A DNA stretch of 64,000 nt from Silene latifolia (GCF_048544455.1 NC_133536.1:37218652-37282651), one strand, 5' to 3'; shown: positions 9,869 through 21,657, numbered from the stretch's first letter. A program made the numbers and translations. The notes: a model not told the origin generated them from the letters alone.

Positions 9869-12189
9869 TGTAGATACCTCATTTCTGCACCTCCCGCAAG
9901 CCACCCGGTGATGATTGGGCCGCATGTTTGGTACGCGGAATGATTTATGACAGTTCGTAAGTTTATCGTCACGTGATAGCTCAAATACTTGTGTCTACCC
10001 CTTGGTCGTAATCTACGCGCCGATACGGTCGTTTTGACAGTAATTAGAGTTTATTGGGAGTCCGGGTCAAAAACCGCTTCATTTTATAATAAACCGTTTA
10101 AAATGCCGAGTCGGAATGTCCTAGAATATTCCAGATATTTTTTTATTCCATAATTTAATTTTTTATCCTTTTGGTAAAATATATCCCGAAAATTTTATTT
10201 TAAGGAATAAAGAGGTTGAGATCCACCGTAATTCCATAAAAGAAACGCAAAATTCTTTCTTCCGCAGGAGGAAACCTCTGGGGAAAGGACGCAGCAGCTG
10301 CTGCGCCTCTTCCCCAGCTCTTTTCTGTGTATTTTCAGATTTTTTCGAGATTTGTTTCCAAAGTTTGAGTCATTCCATAACTCTCCGTATTTTCTAGTAT
10401 AAATAGGGACCTTCGTTCCACATATTTCTCATGCGAGTGTCCGCCCTTCTCTTCTCCCTTTGCAATCTAAGACCGTGCTCTAAGCTTATTGACGTCTACG
10501 TGCTTGATCAATCGACCACGTAAGCTCAGATCCTTCTGAGTACTAGTCACGTTGCATAACCGACCAATTTGACTAACTACACCTCAATTAATCAATCAAT
10601 TTAATCTAGATCCTCTTACGATGGCACTTTCTTCATACATTCGAGTCGAGCAATCATTAAACGTTAACTTAGTTAATCTCGTTTTGTCAAACATGTAAGT
10701 CTGAGGGTGTAAATCCCATCTTTTATTATTGTATTTTATTTTTGTACTAATTAATGTAAGATCTTCGTCAAAAGTATACTTAAAACCGATTTCTAAAACC
10801 CTTTTGTTAAACTGTTTTTACGAATTAATAGTTGGCAGACGTCGAGAAGAAATGCAGCAACTACTGCGCCTCTTCAAGAGTCGCAGCATCTGTTGCGCCT
10901 CTTCCAGAGGTTGCCGTAGTTCCTGCTTTTCTTCTTCTTCCTCGCCTCTCTGTTAATCCGTCCTCTTTCGTTTTCTTTTTCTTATTTTCTTCTCTTTTAT
11001 TCGTATATAATAATTTTAATACATATTCTTAATAATTATCGCCTTTAATTCCGACTTAAATCCCTTATAATCGATATTTGCGGGTTTTCGTCATGAAATC
11101 AAACCCGGATTTTTGGAAACTCGATTCATTCATATCAAGTTTCTGAAGTTCGCCTTTGTACATATTTTTACCGTTTATTTCCAGTTTGTCTAATTCGTTT
11201 CCGTTTTCGCAAATAATCCTATTTAATTTGTAATTAGTTTTAATCCGTATTAATTCGTTCTAATTCGTTTTAGTTATTTTTCATCGCTTTCATGACAATT
11301 TCATATGTAAAATAATACGCTAAATCACTTCCATCCGAGTCAAATATCCATAATCAGTCATTAAATACACCAATGAACGTAAATAACCCGCAGTTCTGAC
11401 TTCACAGCCAAAACTCACCTCAGGAACAGACGCAATGACCACTGCGCCTCTTCCAAGAGACGCAGCATTGCTGCGCCTGTTCCGAGTTGAGTTCTGTCTC
11501 TGAACATCTGTTCTTGCTTTGACCTAATTCATTAGTTTACGTATTAATCGACTGTTAATTGTAATATCACTCCTAATCTGTCCGTATTTTCTAACCTAAT
11601 TTATTTTCTCTTGTTTTTCCCAAATTATCCGTCTTAAATATATTTTGACGTAAATCAATCAATTCGTTGTAATTATTGTAATTTTAATTATCGCAATTTA
11701 TTTATTTATTGTATTATGCATGATTTATTTATTTGTTTTCACATGTAATTAATTCTAAACCCTACTTCGACATTAATGAGTGCTAATTATTTGTCAACCG
11801 ACTTAGTATTAATTCACATGCTAGGATTAATCTGTGGATGTTGCATTGCATGCATATAATCAACAACATATCGAGTACAAACAATTTCCTTAATCATTAG
11901 TAGAGGCCGCTATCGAGGCGGGCGGGATTAGATGTTCATTAAAAGGGCTTCCTAATACGTACCCCCACCCCTTACTCCAGATCTCTGTGAACATCCGTGT
12001 TCATTGGCATCCACGAGAGTCATTCTAGACATAGAATGCTAAGGGTAACGAGTTCTTAGTATTCATGTTACTACTTTGTGTCTTGACATGACACGAGGTA
12101 TTCGAACGGTTCCAATTTCCTTTAAAAATTAGTGGCGACTCAACAAATTCAAATGCTTGTCCCAAGCGCCCCCGTGGCCCGTGTCCACA
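9869..12189 (+). repeat. 3' LTR, complete (2321 bp)
   Basis: It starts TGTAGATACC after the polypurine tract and ends GTGTCCACA, followed directly by resumed Copia sequence. A TATA box (TATAAATA) is at 10398-10405. It contains several CGCCTCTTCC words, some inside near-palindromes (10866-10886, 11434-11456). The part after 11318 has no counterpart in the left LTR, which shows how much that copy lost. Confidence 0.85.
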
Positions 12190-12225
12190 GTTGTTCAATA
12201 ATTTCTTCTTTACGGTTGATCCATC

Positions 12226-12882
12226 ATGCCTGATGTTAATACTGCTTCTAGTTCTTCTTATGAGTACTTTGATAACCCCTTATTTCTGTCTCAATCTGAC
12301 CACCCAACTGCGAGTCTTGTCACTAGTCTTTTGGGGGGTCATGATTTCTTGGGTTGGCGTAGAGAGGTTCTCATGGCTTTAACTTCAAAAAATAAAGATT
12401 GCTTTGTTGATGGTACCCTTGTTAAGCCACCTAAAACAGACAAGAAACACAGTCAATGGGTTAGAAGTGATTTCATGGTCATACAATGGATCCTTAATTC
12501 ATTAGTTCCTTGAATTAAGGACAGTTTAAAGTATGTTAATTCTGCGAAAGAATTGTGGTTTGAGTTAGTTGAGAGATATGGTTAGGCTAGCACTTTAGAG
12601 GTTAATCAATTAAAGAAGGAGTTAGAAGGAATTTCCCAGGATAATTCATCTATGGTGAATTACTATGGAAAGATGAAAAATCTTTGGGAAATATTGGATG
12701 GATTAGACCCTATTCCATTGTGTTCTTATGTAAAGATTAATCAATGCACGTGTTCATTACTCAAAAAGATTATTGACAAAGAGAACACTGCAAAATTAAT
12801 CCAGTTCCTGATGGGATTGAATGAGGGCTATGACACTGTCAGATCTCAAATCTTGTTAATGGATCCTTTGCCTAATATAAAC
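12226..12882 (+). pseudogene. Copia gag, N-terminal part
   Basis: Starts ATG at 12226. It shows the Copia N-terminal and gag (UBN2-type) pattern: NPLFLSQSDHPTASLVTSLL, W-R-EVLMAL, an ELWFELVERYG stretch, and LNEGYDTVRSQILLMDPLPN at the end. In-frame stops occur at 12511 (TGA) and about 12583 (TAG). The frame is then cut at 12882 by the nested gag-only element. Excising that insertion with one TAAAC copy restores continuity to the zinc-knuckle part at 17755. In a live element, gag would form the particle core. Confidence 0.8.
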
Positions 12883-13003
12883 TGTAATACCTGTCCTTTT
12901 AAGGACCCGTTGACCGACGTTGACTGACCTTAGACACTGATCTTGACCTTGGGAAACCTTACGGGTTATATCTTGTGACGACGTGAGCTGCGTTTTGCGT
13001 GGG

Positions 13004-13095
13004 ACTCGATCTAGCTGAGGCTACTCGATCGAGTAGCTGTGGAGCTCGATCGATTAGGTGTCACTCGATCGAGTAAGTTAGTTACTCGATCGAGT
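13004..13095. promoter_or_regulatory. Palindrome array before the TATA box
   Basis: Dyads start at 13004 (degenerate), 13023, 13044, 13063 and 13084. Spacing is 19, 21, 19, 21 bp. Three are exact ACTCGATCGAGT. The last ends 21 bp before TATAAAT at 13117. Confidence 0.75.
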
Positions 13096-13116
13096 AACGG
13101 GTTTACAGCGGGGAAT

Positions 13117-13123
13117 TATAAAT
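13117..13123 (+). promoter_or_regulatory. TATA box of LTR 12883-14210
   Basis: TATAAAT in a GC-bounded context, immediately downstream of the palindrome array. The equivalent LTR at 45510 has TATATAT at the same place. Confidence 0.6.
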
Positions 13124-14213
13124 CGTGTTTCGTGAAACCTCAAATCATTTTCGCACTTCATTTCCTAAACCTAGATGCCGTCACTCTCCTTGTCCTTCAC
13201 CATAGCCCTTGCCTTGAGGATGCTTACACCATGGGAATGGGATGCTTTAGTCGGGTAGCGGTTTTGACGCCGGGTTGCTATGCTTAGGTATGTTATCGTC
13301 ATCATCATCATCGTCGTCCTTGTTTTCAGTTAGGATTGTAGCGACAGTGATAGATGATTGTATTGTTTGTATAGGTGTGTTTCTTGGTTAATTGGTGTCT
13401 TGTGATCGGAAGCGGAATCGCTGCGGTGCGTTAAAGGTAGGTTCGCCTACTCGGTACTGTTGGTTGTCTAGAGTGTCTTTTGATGTGGTTTGGCTGTTAT
13501 AGTGTCGATTGATCGTGGTAGTTGGTTGGTGTTGTGTTGTTTCGTTTAACGTTGTTTTGGTGCAGCTGATTGTGATTGTTTGTCTATGGTTCTCGAGGTG
13601 CGTCCTCGGCTGAGTGGAGTCACTTGCGGGAGCGGCTTCACGCCCGTAGTTCATCCTCCATGGAACCCGCCACGGGAGGGGATGTGCACATTAATGGACA
13701 TGGGTTTATCGCTCGATATGATGAGCGAGGCTTAGGTGGGAATGGCTGCGGTCCCCCACTGGCAGGGCTGGTCTAGTGGGCAGTCGGTGACGGTCATTGG
13801 TTGATTGGAGATGTGTGTATGTGTATGATTTGTGTACTTATGTTGTGTCTGTGGTTGTTGGTGTATTTCCTCAGTTACCGACCTTGTGTGGTTTATCTTG
13901 TTGTTTGTTTCTGTTGTGTCTGCCGTGATCCCTTATGGTGAGCAGTCAGTTTTAACAGGTTGTGATCTGGATGGTAGCTGGGTGCTTGGCGGGATGAGTA
14001 TATCACGAGTCACGATAGTAGTAGTTCACATAGTTGATAGTGGTTTTGAATTGTATCTTTATATCGTTAGTTTTGTTAATCACCTGTATACAACTTAATT
14101 GTTCTTTTATCGACATTTGATTATTACTGTCCTCGGGCAACCGAGATGGTAACGCCCTTATATTCTAGGGAAGGTCTTGTTAAGGCTCCTTGGTATATGG
14201 GGGTGTTACAAAG

Positions 14214-14225
14214 TGGTATCAGAGC
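14214..14225 (+). other. Primer binding site
   Basis: TGGTATCAGAGC, complementary to the 3' end of plant initiator Met tRNA, starts 4 bases after the LTR end. Confidence 0.9.
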
Positions 14226-16087
14226 GATGATTTTGAAACCTGTAACAAATGAGCCTAATGAACTTAGTGAGTCTAATAAAATGAACCTGGTGTATGTATC
14301 TTGGGAGCCCCAACTGATGCTACATTTTGGGTGAGTAGGCGCCCTCATTTCAAAATAATGGCCCCATTATGCTTAAGCCAGTCACCGGGTATGGGAATGT
14401 CGAGTCCGCAATTTTGTGCCTAATATGTATAACGGATATGATAGAATGTTTGTGATGGAGTCTTTATGAATACTGGTCTGTGTAATTGTGATGAGAAACT
14501 GTGAAAGTCTATGGTTGGGTAGAAATGTGTATGAGGGTAGTGGAAGTGGTGGAATGGCTATAGTACGTGACAGTGTGGTGTGATATGGTGATGGTAATGT
14601 TTTCTAGATCGTTCGTTGTGCATTGGTAAAAAATTCTGAGACTTGCATGCGGTGATGGTGGTAAGTAGTAAGTTTTGAACTAGTTGTAATGTTTGTCAAA
14701 GTGGTATTTGGTATGTGTGATGGATGAATGGTTGAATGCTTCCGTAATATGGCATAGTTAAGTCGAGTAATCTAGCTAATAATTTGTGGTGATATGGTTA
14801 AATTATTAGTAAGCTTGAACGATAAAGGATGGTTAAATGCTAGATGAATGCTTAGAGTGATATGATTATAAGTTGTATTGTTGAAGTTACAAATGCGTGA
14901 TTAGAGGTAAAGAAATGTGTTGAATGAAGTGATATGTTTGTTAGATCGATACATTGCATATGAGTAGTAGTAATACGTCATGAATGAACATAATAATCTA
15001 TGACGATTTCCGCATTTACTTTGGAATCGACACGAGTTGTTGTTTTGCAGGAACTGTTACTCAAATTCGTAACTTTTGACGTCGTTCTTAAACTTGCCCG
15101 ACCGAGTAAGAGTATATACTCTATCGAGTAGACCTCATTCGATATAGTTAGGAAGTTATAACGTCGAAAAGTTGGATCTGCCAGCGGAAAACTCGACCGA
15201 GTAGCTCCAAGTCGATCGAGTAGAGGCCACTCGATTGAGTAACCTACTTACTCGATCGAGTAAGTGAACAGTACCCGGAATATTGCGGGATTCATAACCC
15301 CTCTTCTCTATTCTTTCTTTCTTATTTCTTCATTCATTAATACCCTAAATCTCTTAATCTCTCTTAAGTTGCCCTCAACCTTGTGATTTTGTGCTTGAAT
15401 CTTGTGCTTTCCTTGCTAAATTCGTTGTCTTTCCTTGCCAATCAATCAAGGTAAGGATGTTTATCCTATTTCTATGTTTTTAATTAATTAGAATCATGTA
15501 GGATGTTGGTGTTTGCTGAAAAATTGATTAATATGTGTTAAATCTTGCTTGTAATTGTTGTCACATGATTTATTTGCTTTAATTTGTTGAGTATCAATGT
15601 TAAATATACCAAAAATCGAATCAATTTGGGGGGAAGTGGGTGTCGAAATTTCTAGGGTTTGAGATTTTGAATTGAATTTTGGTTGTCTTTGTATATGAAA
15701 AAGGGGGAAAATTGGGTAATGTATGTTATATATATTATGTTTAGAGCTGATTTTGATGGTTTTTACTCAAAATTTTGCCTTAAAACTCCGTCTTAAAAGT
15801 GCCCCAAACTGAAATTCGTCCATATAAATTGTGAAACATGTCTAATTGTGGAACTATTTTGAAGTTTAGTCTTTAAAACTTGTAGTTGGGTTGTTAATTG
15901 ATACCATGCTTGTCATAATTAGTTGTAGCTGTGAGACCGTCTGACGACCTTTTTAGAGCTTATTATTGCAATTTTCGGATTGTTTGGTGAAAGTGTGTAC
16001 ATAGTGATTCTTCTAAATTCCCTTATATGAAGGTTTACGTGTTTTAAGTATATGTTGTTGTGTATCTAAGATGTGTGTTAAAAGCAG
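14226..16087 (+). other. Long untranslated leader of the gag-only element
   Basis: No supported gene over 1.86 kb. A second palindrome array (15191-15261, with weaker sites from about 15100) lies in it. The leader of the relative at 46843-48698 has the same arrangement. Confidence 0.6.
15191..15261. promoter_or_regulatory. Palindrome array in the leader
   Basis: Dyads start at 15191 (ACTCGACCGAGT), 15210, 15229 and 15250. Spacing is 19, 19, 21 bp, the same as the leader array at 47842-47912 of the sister element. Weaker copies occur near 15098, 15120 and 15139. Confidence 0.65.
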
Positions 16088-17645
16088 ATGCCGAGACCAA
16101 ATGTGGGAACCCGTCAGAGTAAAAAGGGGAGGGCTTCTGAGCCCGAGGTAGGTGAGGGGAGTGGGGGACCTACGGTCCCAACGGTACCCGAGTACCCTTC
16201 CGTTGTCTTTGCGGACTTTACGCAAAGAGATACTTTTGTTGCTTTGCAGAGACGTCGTATGCGACCCACCCGTTGTATCGACACCACTCTTTTGACTGAC
16301 CTGGGGATTGAGACTGATGTTAGGCATATCTTCGAGACCTTGGGCATGGCTGGGTTGTACCGACTCTGGAAACACTCTTATGCTTTTCTGACCCTTGAGT
16401 TCATGAGTTCTTTCATGTATGATGCGGTGGAGCAGACCGTTGAGTTCCGCCTCATGAACACCAGTTTCTTCCTTACCATGGATATGTTTGCCACTCACCT
16501 CGGCTTGGCCAGACTTGCGAAGGGAGCTCTTAGGAACATCCCGACTGAGTGTGGGGTTAGTAGCCTTATGCCTTGCTTTACCGGCAAACCCGCCCCCACC
16601 TCTAGCAACATGTTGATTAATGATGTTTAACATGTCACGTTAAAGATTTTTCTCCGTGCTTTGACCTGTTTGCTTTATGAGAGGAAGGATGTGAGTAAGC
16701 TTAACTCACACGAGGTGATGTTGCTTGCGGCCTACCTTAACCCCACCCGATCCCAGAGAGTCACCTTTAGTGCTCCGGACATAGTGTGTGCCAGCTTGGC
16801 CTTGATGGCCTCTTCTGACACTCATTTTCTGAGTTGTAGAGCGATTGCCACTCGGTTGGCGGAGAGGCTTACCTCCTTTGTAGCCTCCTCAGCCTATACA
16901 CCCTTGACTCCAGCGGTCCCTACCTTGGACCGTGAGTACTTTCTTGACCTCAAGTGGTTGAGGACTTTGGAGGATGGTGGGCTAGCATGAAGAGTTTGGG
17001 GAATAAGTTGGATGCGGATACCTGCTCCCGAGCACCTTCCCGAGACCGAGCCTTTACCAGCGGCAGTAGTGGCTGCTGACTTTGATGATGATGATGAGGG
17101 GGTTCCTGAGAGGCAGCTATACCTCATTGACCCAGATATCTTGGAGGTGATGCCTGAGCCGACGAAGGGGGGATCGTGTGAGACCCCGAGGATGCCCAGC
17201 CCAGAGCGTGGAGAGGACCACGACGAGTGAGGTAGAAGGCGGCTGAGACTCAGTCGGAGCAGCCTGTGCCTCCACAGTACCAGTACCCCAGTTACCCTCC
17301 CTTCTATAACCCTGAGATGAGAGTGAGCGAGATCACGGAGAGGGTGTCTACTACTTTGACACTCCGGAATCTCCATGAGATAGCGTATGTGCAGGGCATC
17401 GGGACCGATGCAACGCAGCCCGTGTAGTGGAGGGGCGTTGGGGATGACAATGGAGTTTTCCACTCTTACGGAGTGGAGAGGTCTACTTGGGGAGCGCCTC
17501 AGTCATATCCTTATGGTTGCTTGGCCCCATGGCGTGTGGGAGCAGATGCTGGCATGGGTGGAGTCGCAGGTCAGGACGCAGCTGGAGCAGGCACATTAGG
17601 TGGTGATGGTGGTGACGAGGTGATGGATGATCAGGATGTGGAGTG
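16088..17645 (+). pseudogene. Athila ORF1-like gag gene, with stops
   Basis: ATG at 16088 (MPRPNVGTRQSKKGR) to a stop at 17643. A basic N terminus is followed by the Athila ORF1-type core: IDTTLLTDLGIETDVRHIFE, YAFLTLEFMSSF, VEFRLMNTSFFLTMDMFATH and LGLA. Then come helical segments, an acidic DFDDDDEGVPERQLYLIDPD stretch, a Pro/Tyr/Gln-rich part and a Gly/Asp tail. In-frame stops follow NMLINDV (16628-16630) and at about 16988, with further breaks after 17228. The first stop is shared with the sister copy at 49263. No zinc knuckle or enzyme follows, so mobilisation would need another element's pol. Family assignment rests on pattern, not a search. Confidence 0.75.
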
Positions 17646-17770
17646 ATGACACTCCTTTTCTTTCTTTTATATATCGTTTCATGGATTTGTAGTTGTTAAT
17701 ACTTATTTGGTTAGCACTTTATTAGATCTTGGTATATGGGGGTGTTACATAAACAAAGCTCTAGATTTTT

Positions 17771-20700
17771 TTGCAAAAGATAGAAAGACAGAAGCAGATA
17801 ACTGAATCTGTGCATACCATCACTGAAGCAAGTGCATTTGCGAGTTATAAAGTTCCCGAACAGGAAAACAATGTTGGCTATTCTGGTAAAGTTGAAGGTA
17901 GCTTGGGTAATTCTGATAAGTATTGTGATCATTGTGAAAAGAAAGGACATACAAGAGCCACTTGTTTTGGATTGAATAGGTGACCACACTGTAATAAATT
18001 TGGACATAACCCACTAAATTTCTTTGTCATTAAAAGATTTCCTAATGATAAGTGCAAGGAAAAGAATAAGGCTACTAATTTCAAGTTTGATGTTCCTACT
18101 AGTACTGCTAATACTACTTCCAAAAACACTGCAAATACTGCTGATATTATTTGTTTTAACTCACCCTTGTATGATGAGGTGATGGCTGCTTCTAGATGCT
18201 CATCAACTACTTCCAATGCTAATCCTTCTGGAGTTTCTTCTGATATGCTGAATGGTATTATTACTTCTGTGGTTGATCATGTCCTGCAAAGGATCTCAGA
18301 TCAGCAACATGGTCTTTCTTCTTCCCAGTTTGTAGGTATTGTTTCTAATCCTTCTGTTTCTTATGTACACAAATCTTTCATTTTAAATGATTGGGTAGTT
18401 GATACTGGAGTTTCAGATCACATGACATATAACATAGACATTTTGACAGATGTGTTAACCCTTCAGGTTCCCATTAAAGTAGGTTTACCAGATGGGTCAG
18501 TTAAGTTGGTTCATAAATTAGGTAATGTTAACTTAACTGATGAAATCAGGCTGTTTAATGTGTTTTACATACCAGACTCTAAACAGAATTTGATGTCTGT
18601 AAGTAAGTTAATTGACCATAATGCTTTATCTGTTATGTTCAATTCTACTGCTTGTATATTTCAGGACCATTCAAGTAAACATGTGGTTGCTACTGGAAAG
18701 AGAGTAGCTGATCTTTATTGATTTTCTAATAAGAACTCAGTACTTCATAGGAGTATTTCTAATCTTGTCCAACAGTTACTAGAGTCCAGATTACAATATG
18801 TACAGAATAAAATAGTTTGTTCAGTTGCAGTAACTGGTTCATTGCCTTTATTACATAGCAGATTGGGTCATCTATCTGTAAATAGATTCAAGTTTACTCC
18901 TGGTTTGAAAACTGTAATAAAGCATGATTTCAATTGTGAAACTTGTATCCTTTCTAAGCATAAAAGACTTCCATTTCCTATTTGCAATAAAAGAGCTGCT
19001 GCTTGTTTTGATATGTTGCACATTGATGTTTGGGGTCCTTATAAGGGTCTATCTATTTCTGGAGCTAAATATTTTTTAACAATATTGGATGACTATTCCA
19101 TAAATACTTGGACCATTTTGTTTCAGAACAAGGATCAGGTGCCTGGTTTATTTAGAGATTTTTTTAGCTTATATTTTTACTCAATTTAATAGAACTGTAA
19201 AGACAGTAAGATCAGATAATGGCACAAAATTTTTTCAACAATATTGTTCTGAATTCTTTAAATCAAAAGGTATAGTTCATCAGACAAGCATTGTAGGCAC
19301 TCCTAAGCAGAATGGGAGGGTGGAAAGGAAACATAGATACCTTCTTGAGACTTCTAGAACTATTAAAATTAAGGGTAATTTGCCTATAAAATTTTGGGGG
19401 GATTGTATTTTGACTGCAACCTATATCATTAATCTCATGCCTTCTCCAATTATTAATAATACCACACCCTATCAGCTAATTGTTGGACATGATCCTGGTT
19501 ATGATAACTTGAGAGTATTTGGATGTGTGTGCTTTGCCACAATGCCACCTACCTTCTCTGAAAAATTTGGAAATAGAGCCAGGAAGTGTGTTTTTATAGG
19601 CTACCCTCACAATCAAAAGGGGTATAGATTATATGATGTTCATTTACATAAAGTTTTTCTTAGTCGAGATGTTATTTTCAAAGAACAAGAGTTCTATTAT
19701 ACACACAAGCAACTTGAAGATATGAATATTACTGCTACAAGCTTGGTGAATCTAGCATCCTCTACAAATATTTTATCAAGATAGACTGTTGAACAGTCTG
19801 TCACACCAGATGATCCATTTTCACCAGGGGATTCTCCCACCAATTCTTCACCAGAGGGATTACCCACCAATTCTTCACCAGAGGAACCACCCACCAATTC
19901 TTCTTCTATTATATTACTAGCAGATGGACCAGTTAGAACTTCATCTAGACCAAGACAACTAAGTTCTTGGTTAAAAGATTATCATTGCAGTCATAAATTG
20001 CTTGCACAACACAAAGGGTCTGCTAATTCCGTAGCATTTCAGGCTCAAATAATGTCTCAATTATAAGATTATGATCCTGAGTATGTGGCTTCACTTTCAA
20101 CTGTTTTGCAAGAACATGAGCCCTATAGATATTTTGATGCACAGCAAGATCAAAGATGGGTTAAAGCTATGCAAGATGAGATTCAAGCTTTGGAAAGGAA
20201 TAACACTTGGGAATTGGTTGCATTACCATAAGGTAAGAAACCTATTGGCTTCAAGTGGGTTTATAAGATAAAATACAAGTCAGATGGGTCAATGGAGAGA
20301 TTTAAGGCAAGATTGATTGCTAAGGGTCAACCAAATCAAGGAAAGAGATTTCAAGCACACCTTCTCCCCTGTTACATAGCTGACAACAGTCAGGACATTA
20401 CTAGTTGTTGCTGCCCTCAAAGACTGGCCTTTATATCAGTTAGATATTAATAATGCTTTCTTGCATGGTTATCTGGATGAAGAAGTATATATGAAGGTTC
20501 CAGAGGGATATAATGCTGATACAGGATTGGTTTGCAAGCTTAAAAGATCCCTATATGGCCTTAAACAGGCTTCTAGACAGTGGAATAAAGAGCTTACAAG
20601 ATTTCTGCAACAAATGGCATGCACTCAGTCTAAACAAGACTATTCCTTGTTTACCAAATATAATGCAGATACAAATGCTTTCAGAGTCCTTTTGGTGTAT

Positions 20701-21646
20701 GTAGATGACATATTGTTGACTGACACTTTCCTTGTTGAGATCAACAGTGTTAAACAACAGTTTGATACAACTTATTCTATAAAGGACCTGGGAAACATGA
20801 GGTATTTCCTTGGTTTGGAAATTTCAAGGAATGATTCTGGAATAATGATAAATCAGAGGAAGTATATACTAGACATACTCAAAGATTTAAAGACGGAGGG
20901 CTATGCATCAGCTGCTTTCCCTTTTCAAAAAGGTCTGAAGCTGTCCATAGAAGGAGAGTTGCTAACTGATCCTGAACAATATAGGAGACTTGTCGGCAGG
21001 CGCCTATACCTGAATCTTTCTAGACCAAATCTTTCATATACAGTTCAACACCTTAGTCAATATATTAGTCGGCCAAGGCAACCTCACATGCAAGCTACCG
21101 TACATATGTTGTCAAATACCTCAAATGTACTATTAATACAGGTCTTTACTATAAATGCCAGTCAAGCACTACAGTCACAACTTATAGTGATGCAGATTGG
21201 GCACAATGCCAAGATACTTCTAGATCACTAAGTGGTTACTGCGTGTTTCTTGGGGAATTTTTGGTTTCATGAAAGACCAAAAAGCAACCTACAATCAGCA
21301 AAAGCTCTGCTGAGTCTAAATATCGCAGTCTATCATTCACCACATCTGAACTAGTCTGGCTTGACAGACTGCTGGGTGATTTATGGATTACAGTCCTAAG
21401 CCTATACCTCTACATTGTGATCATAAAGCTGCAATTCATATCACTGCAAACCCAGTTTTCCATGAGCGCACTAAACACTTGAGCATAGATTGCCATTACG
21501 TCACGGAGAAGCAAGATGAAAGCTTTCTTTCTAAAACATATCTCAGGACAGGTTTACAAGTTGCAGATATCATGACCAAAGCTTTAGGGACTGAACAACA
21601 TCAATATTTTTCTCGCAAGCTAGGTTTATTACTTCATAATGCCTAG
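17771..21646 (+). pseudogene. Copia pol region: zinc knuckle to RNase H
   Basis: Domains in order: zinc knuckle CDHCEKKGHTRATCF (about 17922-17966) and a degenerate second one; protease WVVDTGVSDHMT (about 18394); GAG-pre-integrase with LLHSRLGHL and CETCILSKHKRLPF (18850-18975); integrase with HIDVWGPYKG and DDYS (about 19020-19100), then VRSDNGTKF, GTPKQNGRVERKHR (19294-19335) and the C-terminal YKG-like GYPHNQKGYRLYD; a Pro/Ser linker with three PTNSSPE repeats; reverse transcriptase with SLYGLKQASRQW and YVDD (20698-20709); RNase H ending in [20 protein letters not shown]. Stops and frameshifts occur near 17981, 18719, 19187, 19782, 20063, 20229, 20380 and 21230. One polyprotein in a live element, it is dead here. 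Confidence 0.9.
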
Positions 21647-21657
21647 CTTGAGGGGGG
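21647..21657 (+). other. Copia polypurine tract
   Basis: CTTGAGGGGGG lies just after the RNase H stop and just before the LTR. Confidence 0.75.

Larger units (their letters stand above)
146..12189 (+). mobile_element. Rearranged Ty3/gypsy-like LTR element nested in Copia
   Basis: Two direct copies of an LTR starting TGTAGATA flank the element: a truncated left copy (146-1638) and a full right copy (9869-12189) ending CCACA. No gag, protease, reverse transcriptase or integrase is visible between them. The internal part holds a foreign LTR-element fragment (1639-5094), an antisense plant-mobile-domain pseudogene (6023-8341), a 3' untranslated region and a polypurine tract. An antisense extra gene is known for some Tat/Retand-type Ty3/gypsy elements, so I assign it there by inference. 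It is non-autonomous and was inserted after the surrounding Copia element. Confidence 0.75.
12883..14210 (+). repeat. 5' LTR (1328 bp), TGTAATACC family
   Basis: It runs from TGTAATACCTGTCC to GGGGGTGTTACA and matches the LTRs at 45510 and 51852 throughout. Order: palindrome array (13004-13095), TATA box TATAAAT (13117-13123), GC-rich conserved block (about 13592-13770), CTCGGGCAACCGAGATGG motif, terminus. Confidence 0.9.
12883..17749 (+). mobile_element. Gag-only LTR element with nearly absent 3' LTR
   Basis: Perfect 5-bp target duplication TAAAC at 12878-12882 and 17750-17754. It has a 5' LTR (12883-14210), a Met-type primer binding site, a long leader with palindromes, one Athila-ORF1-like gag gene (16088-17645) and no pol. 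Only the last 20 bp or so of the 3' LTR remain (about 17730-17749, ending GGTATATGGGGGTGTTACA). An internal deletion therefore removed the 3' UTR and most of the 3' LTR but left the terminus and duplication. It is the same family as 45510-53160. Confidence 0.85.

Noticed and set aside
13388..13776. ORFs on both strands in the LTR
   Set aside because: They coincide with the GC-rich conserved LTR block; the frame is not kept in the related LTRs at 46165 and 52520.
16013..16633. 206-codon minus-strand ORF opposite gag
   Set aside because: Shadow of the gag gene: the plus frame carries the conserved residues. The parallel ORF at 48813-49268 only mirrors the same coding bias.
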